A stretch of DNA of 64,000 bases from contig NZ_JAYRJY010000001.1 in assembly GCF_041906005.1 (NCBI RefSeq), forward strand, positions 3,286,001 to 3,350,000, given 5' to 3'. This document shows positions 28,169-36,688 of this stretch, one piece after another. Both the position numbers and the translations under genes were made by a program. Every line of letters starts with the position of its first letter. Position 1 is the stretch's first letter. Under the pieces are notes generated by a model. It was not told the origin of the DNA. It searched no databases and saw nothing but the letters and a program-made list of their open reading frames with translations. The stretch comes from Ferrovibrio sp041906005. GTDB taxonomy: Bacteria; Pseudomonadota; Alphaproteobacteria; Ferrovibrionales; Ferrovibrionaceae.

Positions 28169-28660
28169 TTATTCGATGACCAGCAGGACCTGGCCGAATT
28201 CGACCGGCTGCTGGTTCTCGATCAGGATGCGGGCCACGCGGCCGCCCTTGGGGGCAGTGATCGGATTCATTGTCTTCATGGCTTCGACGATCAGCACGGT
28301 CTGGCCGGCATTGACGCTGTCGCCAACCTTCACAAAGGCTGCGGCACCGGGCTCGGGCGCAACATAGACGGTGCCGACCATCGGCGATTTCACGGCACCG
28401 GGATGGTTGGCGTCATCGCTGGCGGCCGCGGACGGCGCTGCGGCGCCGCCAGATACGGCAGGAGCCGGGGCATAGGCCGGCATGGGGGCGGCAGCCATCA
28501 CGGTGCCACCCTTGGTGACCCGCACTTTCAGCGCCCCTTCATTCCACTCGATTTCCGTCAGGCCGGTTTCATTCAGCAGGTCGGCGAGATCGCGGATCAT
28601 CTGCTGGTCGATGCGGCTGCCGGCCGGTTTGGCGGCTTTATCCTTAGGCGCGGATGCCAT
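28169..28660 (-). CDS. accB: Acetyl-CoA carboxylase biotin carboxyl carrier protein AccB
   Basis: 163 residues. The C-terminal biotinyl domain carries the biotin-attachment lysine in VEAMKTMNPI. The N-terminal helix (IRDLADLLNETGLTEIEW) is linked by a Pro/Ala-rich hinge (about 55-85). Operon aroQ-accB-accC, with 36 bases after the aroQ stop. Confidence 0.97.
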   Translation of the reverse strand: MASAPKDKAAKPAGSRIDQQMIRDLADLLNETGLTEIEWNEGALKVRVTKGGTVMAAAPMPAYAPAPAVSGGAAAPSAAASDDANHPGAVKSPMVGTVYVAPEPGAAAFVKVGDSVNAGQTVLIVEAMKTMNPITAPKGGRVARILIENQQPVEFGQVLLVIE

Positions 28661-28696
28661 GCGCTACTCCTGTGATGCGTAGACTGTGAATGGGGT

Positions 28697-29227
28697 TCAG
28701 ACGATATCGGCCAGCGCTTCCAGCGCCAGCACATATCCTTTCGGCCCGAAACCGCAGATCATCCCCTTCGCGGCAAGCGAGATATAGGAATGATGGCGGA
28801 AGTCTTCGCGCCGGTGGATGTTGGACAGATGCACCTCGACGCAGGGCTTCTCGGCGGCATTCAGCGCGTCGAGCAGGGCAACCGAGGTATGGGTATAGGC
28901 GCCGGCATTGATCACGATGCCGTCGGCGTGCGAGCGCGCTTCCTGAATCCAGTCGACCAGCTCGCCTTCGTGATTGCTCTGGCGGAACACGATGGCCATG
29001 CCCAGGCGCTTGGCGGCGGCCTGGCACAGCTTTTCCACGTCGGCCAGGGTGTCGCGACCGTAAATCTCGGGCTGGCGCAGGCCCAGCATGTTCAGGTTCG
29101 GGCCATTCAGCACATAAACCACGGGCGTAGAGGTTTTTGGCGTCGAGGCCCGAGATCCGGAAGCCCGGGATCCGGAAGCTTGGGGCCCGGAAGCCCTGCC
29201 ACCCGACTTTTTCCGCTGCTGCGCCAT
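28697..29227 (-). CDS. aroQ: Type II 3-dehydroquinate dehydratase with repeat-bearing N-terminal extension
   Basis: 176 residues from ATG 29227. Third step of the shikimate pathway. The core starts at VYVLNGPNLNMLGLRQPEIYG, with the active-site loop, then QSNHEGELVDWIQEA, GIVINAGAYTHTSVAL and EVHLSNIHRREDFRHHSY. The core is normal length, but about 34 residues precede it, made of ASGSR-type pentapeptides encoded by a 15-bp repeat. An upstream frame to 29299 is open but lacks a better start. Confidence 0.95.
   Translation of the reverse strand: MAQQRKKSGGRASGPQASGSRASGSRASTPKTSTPVVYVLNGPNLNMLGLRQPEIYGRDTLADVEKLCQAAAKRLGMAIVFRQSNHEGELVDWIQEARSHADGIVINAGAYTHTSVALLDALNAAEKPCVEVHLSNIHRREDFRHHSYISLAAKGMICGFGPKGYVLALEALADIV
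29149..29193. repeat. Three 15-bp tandem repeats inside aroQ
   Basis: Units CCCGAGATCCGGAAG, CCCGGGATCCGGAAG and CTTGGGGCCCGGAAG encode pentapeptides (ASGSR, ASGSR, ASGPQ) in the N-terminal extension of AroQ. The unit length is a multiple of three, so copy-number change would keep the frame. Confidence 0.8.
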
Positions 29228-29642
29228 GAGATGTGATCGCTCCGAATGACCGGCATTTGCCGTACACCATCGCACCGCCCCGGGCAACCCGTTGATCATG
29301 CTGGGGAGGGGAGACCCGGCGTATGGCGGGGAATGGGGCCGGCGCGCCTATCGGCACGCCGGAGTCAGGCAGACAGCTATACCTACGAAAAGGCGAAAAT
29401 GCATCTGATTGTCACTCATGGATGTGGAAAGCGATATTTATGACCAAAGACGGGATGTGCTCGTTTCAGTAGTAGCCTGCTTTGCGGGTAAGGTTAATGG
29501 CAAAATTCCAAGTGCACCGGATTATGGCCGTTTACAGACGATTTTCTCTGTAATTAACCATATAGAGCCTAGGTTGCAGGGGCAGCCGAAACTCCCGGAA
29601 CTGCGGTATAGGCATAATTTATAGTTGTGCTAAAAACGCTTC
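29228..29642. other. Intergenic region between divergent genes; no clear gene
   Basis: 415 bases separate aroQ (minus) from the next plus-strand gene. It contains an imperfect GC hairpin near 29339-29362 (CCGGCGCGCC / GGCACGCCGG). The AT-rich right half has a TTAACCAT motif at 29554-29561. A 68-codon frame (29418-29624) exists but has no ribosome-binding site or recognisable product, so I do not call it. Confidence 0.5.
29554..29561 (+). promoter_or_regulatory. Possible CtrA half-site TTAACCAT
   Basis: TTAACCAT matches the alphaproteobacterial CtrA half-site and lies 82 bases before the ATG of the next gene, in an AT-rich promoter-like stretch. A single 8-mer is weak evidence. Confidence 0.3.
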
Positions 29643-31130
29643 ATGGTTGATGCCGTGACGGGGCGGGCAGCGCTCGCCCTTCTGTCAGGACCATCCGCGG
29701 CGGACCAGCAGGGCAATCGGAAGAATCCGTTGCTGCCGACCCCGTTGAACCAGCCGGAAAAAACCGGCTTTCAGCGGGCGCCGGCGATTCTGCGTTTCGA
29801 TACCCCCCGCGTCAGCGACAACACCTTTGCCGCTCTGCAAAACGGTGCCGTGCTGAGTGCCGTGCGCGAGGAGGTGACGCTGGAGGAGCGGGTCCGGCTG
29901 GAAACCGAACTCCGCCGCCGTATTCAGGTGATCGAGACCGGCGGCAACCCTGGCAGCCCGGGCACGCCTGACAGCACAAGCACCATCACGGTCACCGAGG
30001 GCAGGCTGGACCAGAATGCACTCGGCGCCCTGACCGAGCTGATCGAGCAGTTCCGGCGCGGCAGCGGCGAGTTGCCGTCGCGCTTCGTGCCGGCCCTGAC
30101 GCGTGAGTTGCAGCAGTTCAGCGCCAGGGTTGGCAACGCGGAATCCGGCGATGCCCTGGCCGGCATCATCCGCCGCATCGAGAACAGCGTGATCGGCGAG
30201 GATGGCCTGCAGTTTTCCGATCTGTTCCGCGATCCGGGCCTGTTCATCAAGATTGCCGCCGGCCTGGGCGAATTCAGCAGCAGCACCAATCATCGCGCGG
30301 CCGATGCGTTGCGCGATGTGATCTTCCGGCTGGGCGATCGCAGGCTTTACGACGGCAATCCGCGCAACGATTCCCTGCGCGCCATCGGTTCGGCCATCGA
30401 CCGTCTGGGCCGGGCGCTGGACGACGAGCCCAACGCCGTGCCCGCCCTGCAGGATTTCCTGCAACGCATCGGCGGCGAACCGGCCAACGGCAATGGCCGC
30501 TATGCGGCGCGCATTGCCGACGTGCTGGACCAGGCATTGAACGATATCCGCGGCGGGGCGCTTGACCTGGAGGCGATCCGTCGACTGGAGGCGGGACTGC
30601 AGGATATTTCGGCCCTGCAGGACATTGCCGGCAATGCCGATGACCGCCTGCGCCAGCAGGCTACCGATGGGTTGCAAAGCATTCTGGATCGTTATGCCAG
30701 CGTTACGAACACGACCCAGACGATCGTGACGCCCGGCCAGCCGGCGGTGCCGGCGACCCCGGGCGAGAAGACCCTGGTGATTACCGAGGAAACCAGGCTG
30801 GTGCCATCGGTGGAGATTGTGGAGCGCGTGGTGGCTGTTTATCAGGCGGCCCAGGAGCAGTTCAGGCCGCTGCAAAAACTGAGCGAACCGCCACCGCCGG
30901 TGCCGAACCTGCAGGCGCTGGTGACACCGTCCGACCGGGAGCGGGATGGTGACAAAGACCAGAACCGTTTCCGGATCGATAAAGATGACGATCGGCGCAA
31001 GAGCCGTTTTGGCTTCGATCCGATAACGGCCGACAATACCGCCCTGATCCCAAATCTGGGGGGCTATGGGCAAGCGGGTTCCGGTTTGTCCACGCTGGGA
31101 TCTGGGCTCTATCTCGACAGCACGGCCTGA
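29643..31130 (+). CDS. Large protein of unknown function
   Basis: 495 residues, no signal peptide or membrane segment. Mostly helical, with a region of Leu/Ile-rich helices (about 120-340) containing loosely repeated patterns such as LGALTELIEQFRRGSGELP, ALQDFLQRIGGEPANGNGRY and DLEAIRRLEAGLQDISALQD. A Pro/Thr linker (360-380) and a very charged stretch (SDRERDGDKDQNRFRIDKDD) come before a Gly/Ser-rich tail GQAGSGLSTLGSGLYLD. It is preceded by 415 bases of non-coding DNA with a possible CtrA half-site. Its tail and lack of signal recall the triple-repeat protein at 18726. No family recognised. Confidence 0.75.
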   Translation: MVDAVTGRAALALLSGPSAADQQGNRKNPLLPTPLNQPEKTGFQRAPAILRFDTPRVSDNTFAALQNGAVLSAVREEVTLEERVRLETELRRRIQVIETGGNPGSPGTPDSTSTITVTEGRLDQNALGALTELIEQFRRGSGELPSRFVPALTRELQQFSARVGNAESGDALAGIIRRIENSVIGEDGLQFSDLFRDPGLFIKIAAGLGEFSSSTNHRAADALRDVIFRLGDRRLYDGNPRNDSLRAIGSAIDRLGRALDDEPNAVPALQDFLQRIGGEPANGNGRYAARIADVLDQALNDIRGGALDLEAIRRLEAGLQDISALQDIAGNADDRLRQQATDGLQSILDRYASVTNTTQTIVTPGQPAVPATPGEKTLVITEETRLVPSVEIVERVVAVYQAAQEQFRPLQKLSEPPPPVPNLQALVTPSDRERDGDKDQNRFRIDKDDDRRKSRFGFDPITADNTALIPNLGGYGQAGSGLSTLGSGLYLDSTA

Positions 31131-31195
31131 AAGGATAACGGGCCTTTTACCAGCCAGCGATTGCCAAGCGGCAATTTGCGGGCTAAGCCGGCACC

Positions 31196-31882
31196 ATGAC
31201 CGCCTCGACATCCTCTCCGCAGCTTCGCCTGCATGCCGAAATCAACCCCGTCACGCCGTTCCAGCAGAACTGCACGCTGATCTGGTGTCCGGAAACCATG
31301 CGTGGCGCCTTGGTGGATGCCGGTGGCGAGCCGGAGCAGTTGCTGGCCGCGGCCGAACGGCGCGGCGTGACGCTGGAAAAACTGCTGGTCACGCATGGGC
31401 ATCTGGATCATGCCGGTGCGGTGAAGGATATCGCCGAACAGCTCAAGCTCCCCATCGAAGGGCCGCACCGCGACGACGCCTTCTGGATCGAGGGCATGCC
31501 GCAGGCCGCGCGGCAATACGGCTTTCCGCCCACGCGCAGTTTCACGCCTGACCGCTGGCTGGAAAATGGCGACACGGTGACGGTGGGGAATCTCGTTCTC
31601 GACGTCTATCACTGCCCCGGACATACGCCGGGCCATGTGGTGTTCGTGCATGCGCCGTCGCGCGTGGCCCTGGTGGGCGACGTGCTGTTCCAGGGCTCGA
31701 TCGGCCGCACGGATTTCCCGCGCGGCAACCACGAGGATCTGATCCGCTCGATCCGCGAGCGGCTGTTTCCGCTGGGCGATGACATCACCTTTGTGCCTGG
31801 CCATGGCCCGCTCTCCACCTTCGGGCAGGAGCGGGCCAGCAATCCCTATGTTTCGGATCAGGCGCTGGGAATCGGCGCGTAA
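31196..31882 (+). CDS. Metallo-beta-lactamase-fold hydrolase, glyoxalase II-like (YcbL type)
   Basis: 228 residues. The zinc motif LLVTHGHLDHAGAVKD (HxHxDH), then CPGHTPGHVVF, the bridging Asp in LVGDVLFQGSIGRTDFP and the last His in FVPGHGPLSTFG. This is the short glyoxalase II-like subfamily, lacking the C-terminal substrate domain of true GloB. Probable thioester hydrolase in the cytoplasm; substrate not shown. Confidence 0.9.
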   Translation: MTASTSSPQLRLHAEINPVTPFQQNCTLIWCPETMRGALVDAGGEPEQLLAAAERRGVTLEKLLVTHGHLDHAGAVKDIAEQLKLPIEGPHRDDAFWIEGMPQAARQYGFPPTRSFTPDRWLENGDTVTVGNLVLDVYHCPGHTPGHVVFVHAPSRVALVGDVLFQGSIGRTDFPRGNHEDLIRSIRERLFPLGDDITFVPGHGPLSTFGQERASNPYVSDQALGIGA

Positions 31883-31891
31883 GGCGTTCGC

Positions 31892-32533
31892 TCACCGCCA
31901 GTGCGGCGGCCAGGTCTTGTCCATGATCGGCAGGGCGCGCATGCGCTGCTGCCAGGCGGCCATCTTTGGCGTGATCAGATCGGCCGGCACGGTGCCGGGC
32001 TTGCGGGTTTCGATGCGGCCCAGCATGGCGACGCTGGGATAAAGCGTGAAGTCGGCCGCCGAGGGGGCCCCGCCGCCCAGCCAGTCGCCAGTCAGCAGCT
32101 TTTCCCAATAGGCGAATTCCCCACGCAGGGCGGCAAGGCCCTTCGCCATGCGTTCGGCGGCATCGGGCAGGTTTGGTTCCAACAACGGACGGACCATCAT
32201 CTCGACCGCTTCGACGAAATGGTTGTCGATCTCGCGGATCATGCGGCGCTGGATGGCGCGCTGGCGGATATCGGCGGGGAATAGCGCCGGGCCTTCGGGC
32301 CAGCGTTCGGCGATGTATTCGACGATGGCATTGGATTCGAAGATGGCGAAGCCGTCATCCACCAGGACCGGCACCTCGCCGCGCGGATTGATCGCCAGGA
32401 ATTCCGGCGTCTTGTGCTCGCGCTTGTCGAAAGAGAGGATCTTCAGGTCGTAGCTCAGTCCCTTGTGCTCAAGCGCGAGCCAGACGCGCCAGGCAAAAGG
32501 CGAACCCGAACCATAATAGAATGTGAGCGCCAT
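31892..32533 (-). CDS. Glutathione S-transferase family protein
   Basis: 213 residues. N-terminal thioredoxin-fold domain (LTFYYGSGSPFAWRVWLALEHKG, with cis-Pro in GEVPVLVDDGFAIFESNAI) and an all-helical C-terminal domain. Ser in GSGSPFAW may activate glutathione. Convergent with the hydrolase gene, 9 bases between stops. Substrate unknown. Confidence 0.9.
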   Translation of the reverse strand: MALTFYYGSGSPFAWRVWLALEHKGLSYDLKILSFDKREHKTPEFLAINPRGEVPVLVDDGFAIFESNAIVEYIAERWPEGPALFPADIRQRAIQRRMIREIDNHFVEAVEMMVRPLLEPNLPDAAERMAKGLAALRGEFAYWEKLLTGDWLGGGAPSAADFTLYPSVAMLGRIETRKPGTVPADLITPKMAAWQQRMRALPIMDKTWPPHWR

Positions 32534-32608
32534 GATCCCCTCCCATGTGATGGCTGCGGCAGCATAGCCCAGCTAGAGGAGGGCGGAAGGATTTCAACGT
32601 GATGGCGG

Positions 32609-33049
32609 TCACATGGCCGTTTCGGCGCGTCGCTTGAGCGCGGCGTTCATCGCCTCGAAGCCGGCACGGGTGGTGGACTGTGCGCGGGCACCGAAGATCA
32701 CCGGCAGCAGCAGGCCGGAAAACGACTCGCTGTGATGAAGGCGTGTGCGCGTTCCGCCGTCGAGCGCCTCAAGCCTGAAGCGGTGCTCGCCGTCGAACAG
32801 GCCTGGCAGCAGCAGGTGGCCGAGCCAGCGCAGCTCTTTTTCAGGTGTTACGGCCAGCAGACGCGGACGGAAGGTCATGCCGCTGCCGCCTGGCGGGCGG
32901 ATATGCACGCGCAGTCGTTCGCCGGCCGCCAGCGGCCCCTCGATCCGGGGAATGAACGGGTTCCATTCGCCATAGGCGGCAAGGTCGGTCAGAATGGTCC
33001 AGACACGGGCCGGCGGCGCATCGACAAGGATTTCGGTGGTTATGTCCAT
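32609..33049 (-). CDS. SRPBCC-domain protein (polyketide cyclase/START-like)
   Basis: 146 residues. A helix-grip fold is indicated by TEILVDAPPARVWTILTDLAAYGEWNP at the start, FRPRLLAVTPEKELRWLGHL in the middle and a long C-terminal helix. Such proteins bind hydrophobic ligands; the ligand is unknown. Stands alone 75 bases upstream of the GST gene on the same strand. Confidence 0.85.
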   Translation of the reverse strand: MDITTEILVDAPPARVWTILTDLAAYGEWNPFIPRIEGPLAAGERLRVHIRPPGGSGMTFRPRLLAVTPEKELRWLGHLLLPGLFDGEHRFRLEALDGGTRTRLHHSESFSGLLLPVIFGARAQSTTRAGFEAMNAALKRRAETAM

Positions 33050-33093
33050 GGCAGGCGATCGAGGTGAGCACTAGGCAATCACCACACCATACA

Positions 33094-33196
33094 CGTCATG
33101 CCCGGGCTTGGCCCGGGCATCCACGAGTTTATTTTTTTTTACGAAGAAAGGCGTGGACGGCCGGCCATGAAGCTCTTTCTGGGCCCGGCCATGACG
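33094..33196. repeat. Dispersed palindromic repeat, copy 2
   Basis: An inverted-repeat element of about 103 bases. It begins CGTCATGCCCGGGC and ends GGGCCCGGCCATGACG, with internal CATCCACG and CGTGGACG half-sites around an A/T-rich centre holding a T9 run. Same family as 1426-1500 and 34229-34317. It lies just past the end of fahA. Confidence 0.7.
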
Positions 33197-33209
33197 ATTT
33201 GTGAATTGG

Positions 33210-34196
33210 TTACGGACCGGCGTATTTCACGACTTTCTGGTCGATCGCGCCGAAGATCGACTTGCCGGCGGTATCGAACATCTCGATGTGGACATGGTCG
33301 CCGAATTTCATGAACGGCGTCTTCGGCTTGCCCTCGTTGATCGTCTCGATCATGCGGATCTCGGCCAGGCAGGAGAAACCCTTCGAGGCGTCGCGGTTCG
33401 ACACCGTGCCCGAGCCGACGATGCAGCCGGCCTTCAGGTTGCGCGTCTTGGCCGCATGGGCCACCAGGTCGGCCAGGCTGAATTGCATGTCGGCGCCGGC
33501 ATCGGGTTCGCCGAACTTTTTGCCATTGAGATGCGTCACCAGCGGCCGGCAAACCTTCGAATCCTTCCAGGCGTCGCCCAACTCGTCGGGCGTGACGGCG
33601 ACCGGCGAGAAGGCGGTGGAGGGCTTGCCGTGGAAGAAGCCAAACCCCTTGGCTAGTTCGGCCGGAATCAGATTGCGTAAGCTGACGTCGTTGACCAGCA
33701 TCAGCAGGCGGATCTGTTTCGCGGCCTGGGCTGACGAGGACCCCATCGCCACGTCGCCAGTAATCGCGGCGACTTCGCCCTCGAAATCAATGCCATAGGC
33801 CTCGTCGGCCACCGGGATGTCGGCGGTGGGCGGCAGGAAGTCATCCGAGCCGCCCTGATACATCAGCGGATCGTGCAGGAATTCCGGCGGCATCTGGGCA
33901 CCGCGCGCCTTGCGCACCAGTTCGACATGGTTGAGATAGGCCGAGCCATCGCACCATTGATAGGCGCGCGGCAGCGGCGAGGCGAGCTTGCTGGCATCGA
34001 AAACGATCGCGCCAGTCGCATCGCCCTTGTTCAGTGCGTCATACACGGCTTGCAGCTTGGGCGCCATCACGGCCCAGCAATCCAGCGCCATCTGCAGGGT
34101 GGGGCAGAGCTGATCCACCGGCAGCATGCGGCTGAGGTCGCGGCTGACCACGCAAAGGCGTCCGTCGCGGCCATGCCGCAGCGAGGCGAGTTTCAT
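33210..34196 (-). CDS. Fumarylacetoacetate hydrolase family protein (fumarylacetoacetase)
   Basis: 328 residues from ATG 34196. The metal ligand region GIDFEGEVAAITGDV, the FAH core and CIVGSGTVSNRDASKGFSCLAEIR are present. Last step of homogentisate breakdown, giving fumarate and acetoacetate. Third gene of the run hppD-hmgA-fah. It is separated from hmgA by a palindromic repeat and followed by another, so the gene sits between two copies of the same repeat. Confidence 0.9.
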   Translation of the reverse strand: MKLASLRHGRDGRLCVVSRDLSRMLPVDQLCPTLQMALDCWAVMAPKLQAVYDALNKGDATGAIVFDASKLASPLPRAYQWCDGSAYLNHVELVRKARGAQMPPEFLHDPLMYQGGSDDFLPPTADIPVADEAYGIDFEGEVAAITGDVAMGSSSAQAAKQIRLLMLVNDVSLRNLIPAELAKGFGFFHGKPSTAFSPVAVTPDELGDAWKDSKVCRPLVTHLNGKKFGEPDAGADMQFSLADLVAHAAKTRNLKAGCIVGSGTVSNRDASKGFSCLAEIRMIETINEGKPKTPFMKFGDHVHIEMFDTAGKSIFGAIDQKVVKYAGP

Positions 34197-34228
34197 AATG
34201 GCGTCTCCCTGGATCGAAAATCTTAAAT

Positions 34229-34317
34229 CGTCATGGCCGGACTTGCTCCGGCCATCCACGCCTTAAAGCAAGACGTGGATCCCCGGCCAAGAAGCATTCC
34301 TGGGCCCGGGGATGACG
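34229..34317. repeat. Dispersed palindromic repeat, copy 3
   Basis: Starts CGTCATGGCCGGACTTGCTC, holds CATCCACG ... CGTGGATC, and ends GGGCCCGGGGATGACG. It has the same organisation as copy 2 and lies between hmgA and the fumarylacetoacetase gene. Confidence 0.7.
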
Positions 34318-34329
34318 GGATATGTGGTG

Positions 34330-35496
34330 TTATTCCGCGGCCTGCTTGAAACCCTCGGGGTTCCAGGTGCCGACATAGCCCTTGAATTCGACGCTCTCGG
34401 CCGCCGAAGCGATATCGAGCGCGTCGCGGGTATCCAGCATCACCGCCACCTCGTCGGTTTCCTTGCGGGCAGCCTTGGCGCCGGCCGCAAAGGCCTTGGG
34501 GTGCGGACCATGGGGGAAGCCGCAGGGATGCACGGTGATCATGCCGGGATGGATGTTGTCGCGGCTGAAGAACTGGCCCTGGTGATAGAAGATCACCTCG
34601 TCGTAATCGTCGTTGTTGTGGAAGAACGGCACCTTCAGGGCTTCCGGATCGGATTCGATCGGACGCGGCACGAAAGTACAGACCACGAAGCGCGAGGCCA
34701 GGAAGGTGGTATGCGCGCTGGGCGGCAGGTGATAGCGATGGCTCATCAGCGGCCGGATGTCGCGCCAGTTCAGCTTCACCGTCGTCAGGTCGCCCTTCCA
34801 GCCCACCACGTCGAGCGGATTGAAGGGATAGGTGACGGTGGAAAGCTGGTCGCGGCGCTTGATCACCACGCGCCAGTTGCTGCCGCCCGAGACCGGGCCT
34901 TTCTTCTGCTGGGCGCGGAAGGGGTCGTCGATGCGCGGAATCTGCAGCACGCCGGGATCGAAGATGGCATGCGGCCCCAGCAGCCCCTTGTCGGGCAGGC
35001 GATAGCTGTCGTTGGTCGCCTCCATCATCAGGATCTTGCTGGGCGTTGCCGGCTCAAGCCGCCACATGGTGCCGCGCGGCAGCATGATGTAGTCGCCTTC
35101 GCCATATTCCATATGGCCGAAGTCGCAGAACAGCGCGCCGCTGCCCTCGTGCACGAACAGCAATTCGTCGCCATCGCCGTTGCGCACCAGATGATCCATC
35201 GCCTGCGCGATCAGCAGGTGACGGTATTTCACATGGGCATTGCCCATCAGCAGTTTTGCCTTCCACGGGCAGTCGACCGCGTCGGCGAATTTCGCCGTGT
35301 CGAAAGCGCGGGGCTTGAGCGGGCCTTCCCAGTCGATCCAGCCGGTGGGCGGATTCTGGTGATAGAGATGGGCTGCGGGGCCGAAGAAGCCTTCCTTGCC
35401 CATCTCGCGCTCAAAGGTGCCCTGGGGCAGGGCGACATGGGCCTGCCGCGCGGACTGGCCCTCGCTGTGGGTCATTGGAATCCATGTCTTGGCCAT
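34330..35496 (-). CDS. hmgA: Homogentisate 1,2-dioxygenase
   Basis: 388 residues. Opens the ring of homogentisate using Fe(II) and O2. Features: EGSGALFCDFGHMEYGEGDYIMLPRGTMWRLE cupin part, the family stretch FFHNNDDYDEVIFYHQGQFF, and the His/Glu-rich HPGMITVHPCGFPHGPHP. Shorter than eukaryotic enzymes, as usual for this bacterial subgroup. It lies 24 bases after hppD. Confidence 0.95.
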   Translation of the reverse strand: MAKTWIPMTHSEGQSARQAHVALPQGTFEREMGKEGFFGPAAHLYHQNPPTGWIDWEGPLKPRAFDTAKFADAVDCPWKAKLLMGNAHVKYRHLLIAQAMDHLVRNGDGDELLFVHEGSGALFCDFGHMEYGEGDYIMLPRGTMWRLEPATPSKILMMEATNDSYRLPDKGLLGPHAIFDPGVLQIPRIDDPFRAQQKKGPVSGGSNWRVVIKRRDQLSTVTYPFNPLDVVGWKGDLTTVKLNWRDIRPLMSHRYHLPPSAHTTFLASRFVVCTFVPRPIESDPEALKVPFFHNNDDYDEVIFYHQGQFFSRDNIHPGMITVHPCGFPHGPHPKAFAAGAKAARKETDEVAVMLDTRDALDIASAAESVEFKGYVGTWNPEGFKQAAE

Positions 35497-35520
35497 GGGG
35501 CGTTTCCTCCTGGACTTGTT

Positions 35521-36588
35521 TTAATTGGCTTTCAGCACGCCGCGACGGATCTGGTCGAGTTCAATCGATTCGAACAGGGCCTTGAAGTTGCCTTCACCGA
35601 AGCCTTCGTTGCCCTTGCGCTGGATGATCTCGAAGAAGATCGGACCGATCACGGTGTCGGTGAAGATCTGCAGCAGCAGGCCCTGGTTCTGCGTCGGCGC
35701 GCCGTCGATCAGGATCTGCAGTTCCTTCAGGCGCGCCAGATTCTCGCCATGACCCGGCACGCGGCCCTCGACCTGGTCATAATAGGTATCCAGCGTCGAC
35801 TGGAACGGCACGTCGCGGCCACGCATGGTGCTGACCGTGGCATAGATGTCGTCAGTGCCCATCGCCACATGCTGGATGCCTTCGCCATGATAGGCGTGCA
35901 GGTATTCCACGATCTGCGATTTGTCGTCCGAGCTTTCATTGATCGGGATGCGAATCTTGCCGCAGGGGCTGGTCATCGCCTTGGATTTCAGGCCGGTGAG
36001 CTGGCCCTCGATGTCGAAATACTTGATCTCGCGGAAATTGAAGAGGCGTTCGTAGAATTCCGCCCATTCCGCCATGCGGCCCCGATGCACATTGTGGGTC
36101 AGGTGGTCGACATAGGTGAGGCCGACGCCCTTCGGATTGCGTTCCGCACCGGGCAGGGGCACGAAATCGACATCATAGATCGTGCCGCGCTCGCCGTAGC
36201 GATCAACGAGATAGATCAGGCTGTCGCCGATGCCCTTGATCGCGGGGATCGCCAGTTCCATGGGGCCGACATGCGGCTCGACACCCCAGGCACCAAGCTC
36301 GATGGCGCGCTTGTAGGCCTTGGCGGCATCCTTGACGCGGAAGGCCATGGCGCAGATGGACGGACCATGGATGCGGGCAAAGCTCTGGGCGAAGCTTTCC
36401 GGCTCGGCATTCAGGATGAAATTGACGTCGCCCTGGCGATAGAGCGTCACGTTCTTGGAGCGGTGCTTAGCCACCGCCTGGAAGCCCATCCGCTCAAACA
36501 GCGCGGCAAGCTTGTCGGGTTCGGGAGCGGCGTATTCGATGAATTCGAAGCCGTCGGTGCCCATCGGGTTGTCGAACAGGTCGGCCAT
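35521..36588 (-). CDS. hppD: 4-hydroxyphenylpyruvate dioxygenase
   Basis: 355 residues. Converts 4-hydroxyphenylpyruvate to homogentisate. Two vicinal-oxygen-chelate domains; probable Fe ligands are His162 (VDHLTHNV), His240 (GIQHVAMGTDDI) and Glu320 (FFEIIQRKG), matching the Pseudomonas enzyme positions. First gene of the homogentisate operon, divergent from the MarR gene across a palindromic operator. Confidence 0.97.
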   Translation of the reverse strand: MADLFDNPMGTDGFEFIEYAAPEPDKLAALFERMGFQAVAKHRSKNVTLYRQGDVNFILNAEPESFAQSFARIHGPSICAMAFRVKDAAKAYKRAIELGAWGVEPHVGPMELAIPAIKGIGDSLIYLVDRYGERGTIYDVDFVPLPGAERNPKGVGLTYVDHLTHNVHRGRMAEWAEFYERLFNFREIKYFDIEGQLTGLKSKAMTSPCGKIRIPINESSDDKSQIVEYLHAYHGEGIQHVAMGTDDIYATVSTMRGRDVPFQSTLDTYYDQVEGRVPGHGENLARLKELQILIDGAPTQNQGLLLQIFTDTVIGPIFFEIIQRKGNEGFGEGNFKALFESIELDQIRRGVLKAN

Positions 36589-36632
36589 GGAGATTATCCT
36601 CCCGGAAATCTGGATTGCGATTGAGTCGCATA

Positions 36633-36652
36633 ATAGTTACATTTGCAACTAT
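36633..36652. promoter_or_regulatory. Palindromic operator between hppD and MarR gene
   Basis: ATAGTTACATTTGCAACTAT: arms ATAGTT/AACTAT, 16 of 20 positions symmetric. The form and placement, between divergent hppD and a MarR gene, fit a MarR-dimer site that represses both promoters. Confidence 0.65.
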
Positions 36653-36688
36653 ATTCAAGGGCCGATCATCGTCATGGGGGAACTGAAA

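Noticed and set aside
29418..29624. 68-codon open frame before the 29.6-kb gene
   Set aside because: No ribosome-binding site or recognisable product; the region looks like promoter DNA.
33094..33196. Repeat as a MITE or attachment site
   Set aside because: No target-site duplication or transposase was seen; it fits the ordinary alphaproteobacterial palindromic repeat class better.
34312..36624. 770-residue plus-strand frame
   Set aside because: Antisense to hmgA and hppD, both clear by motif.
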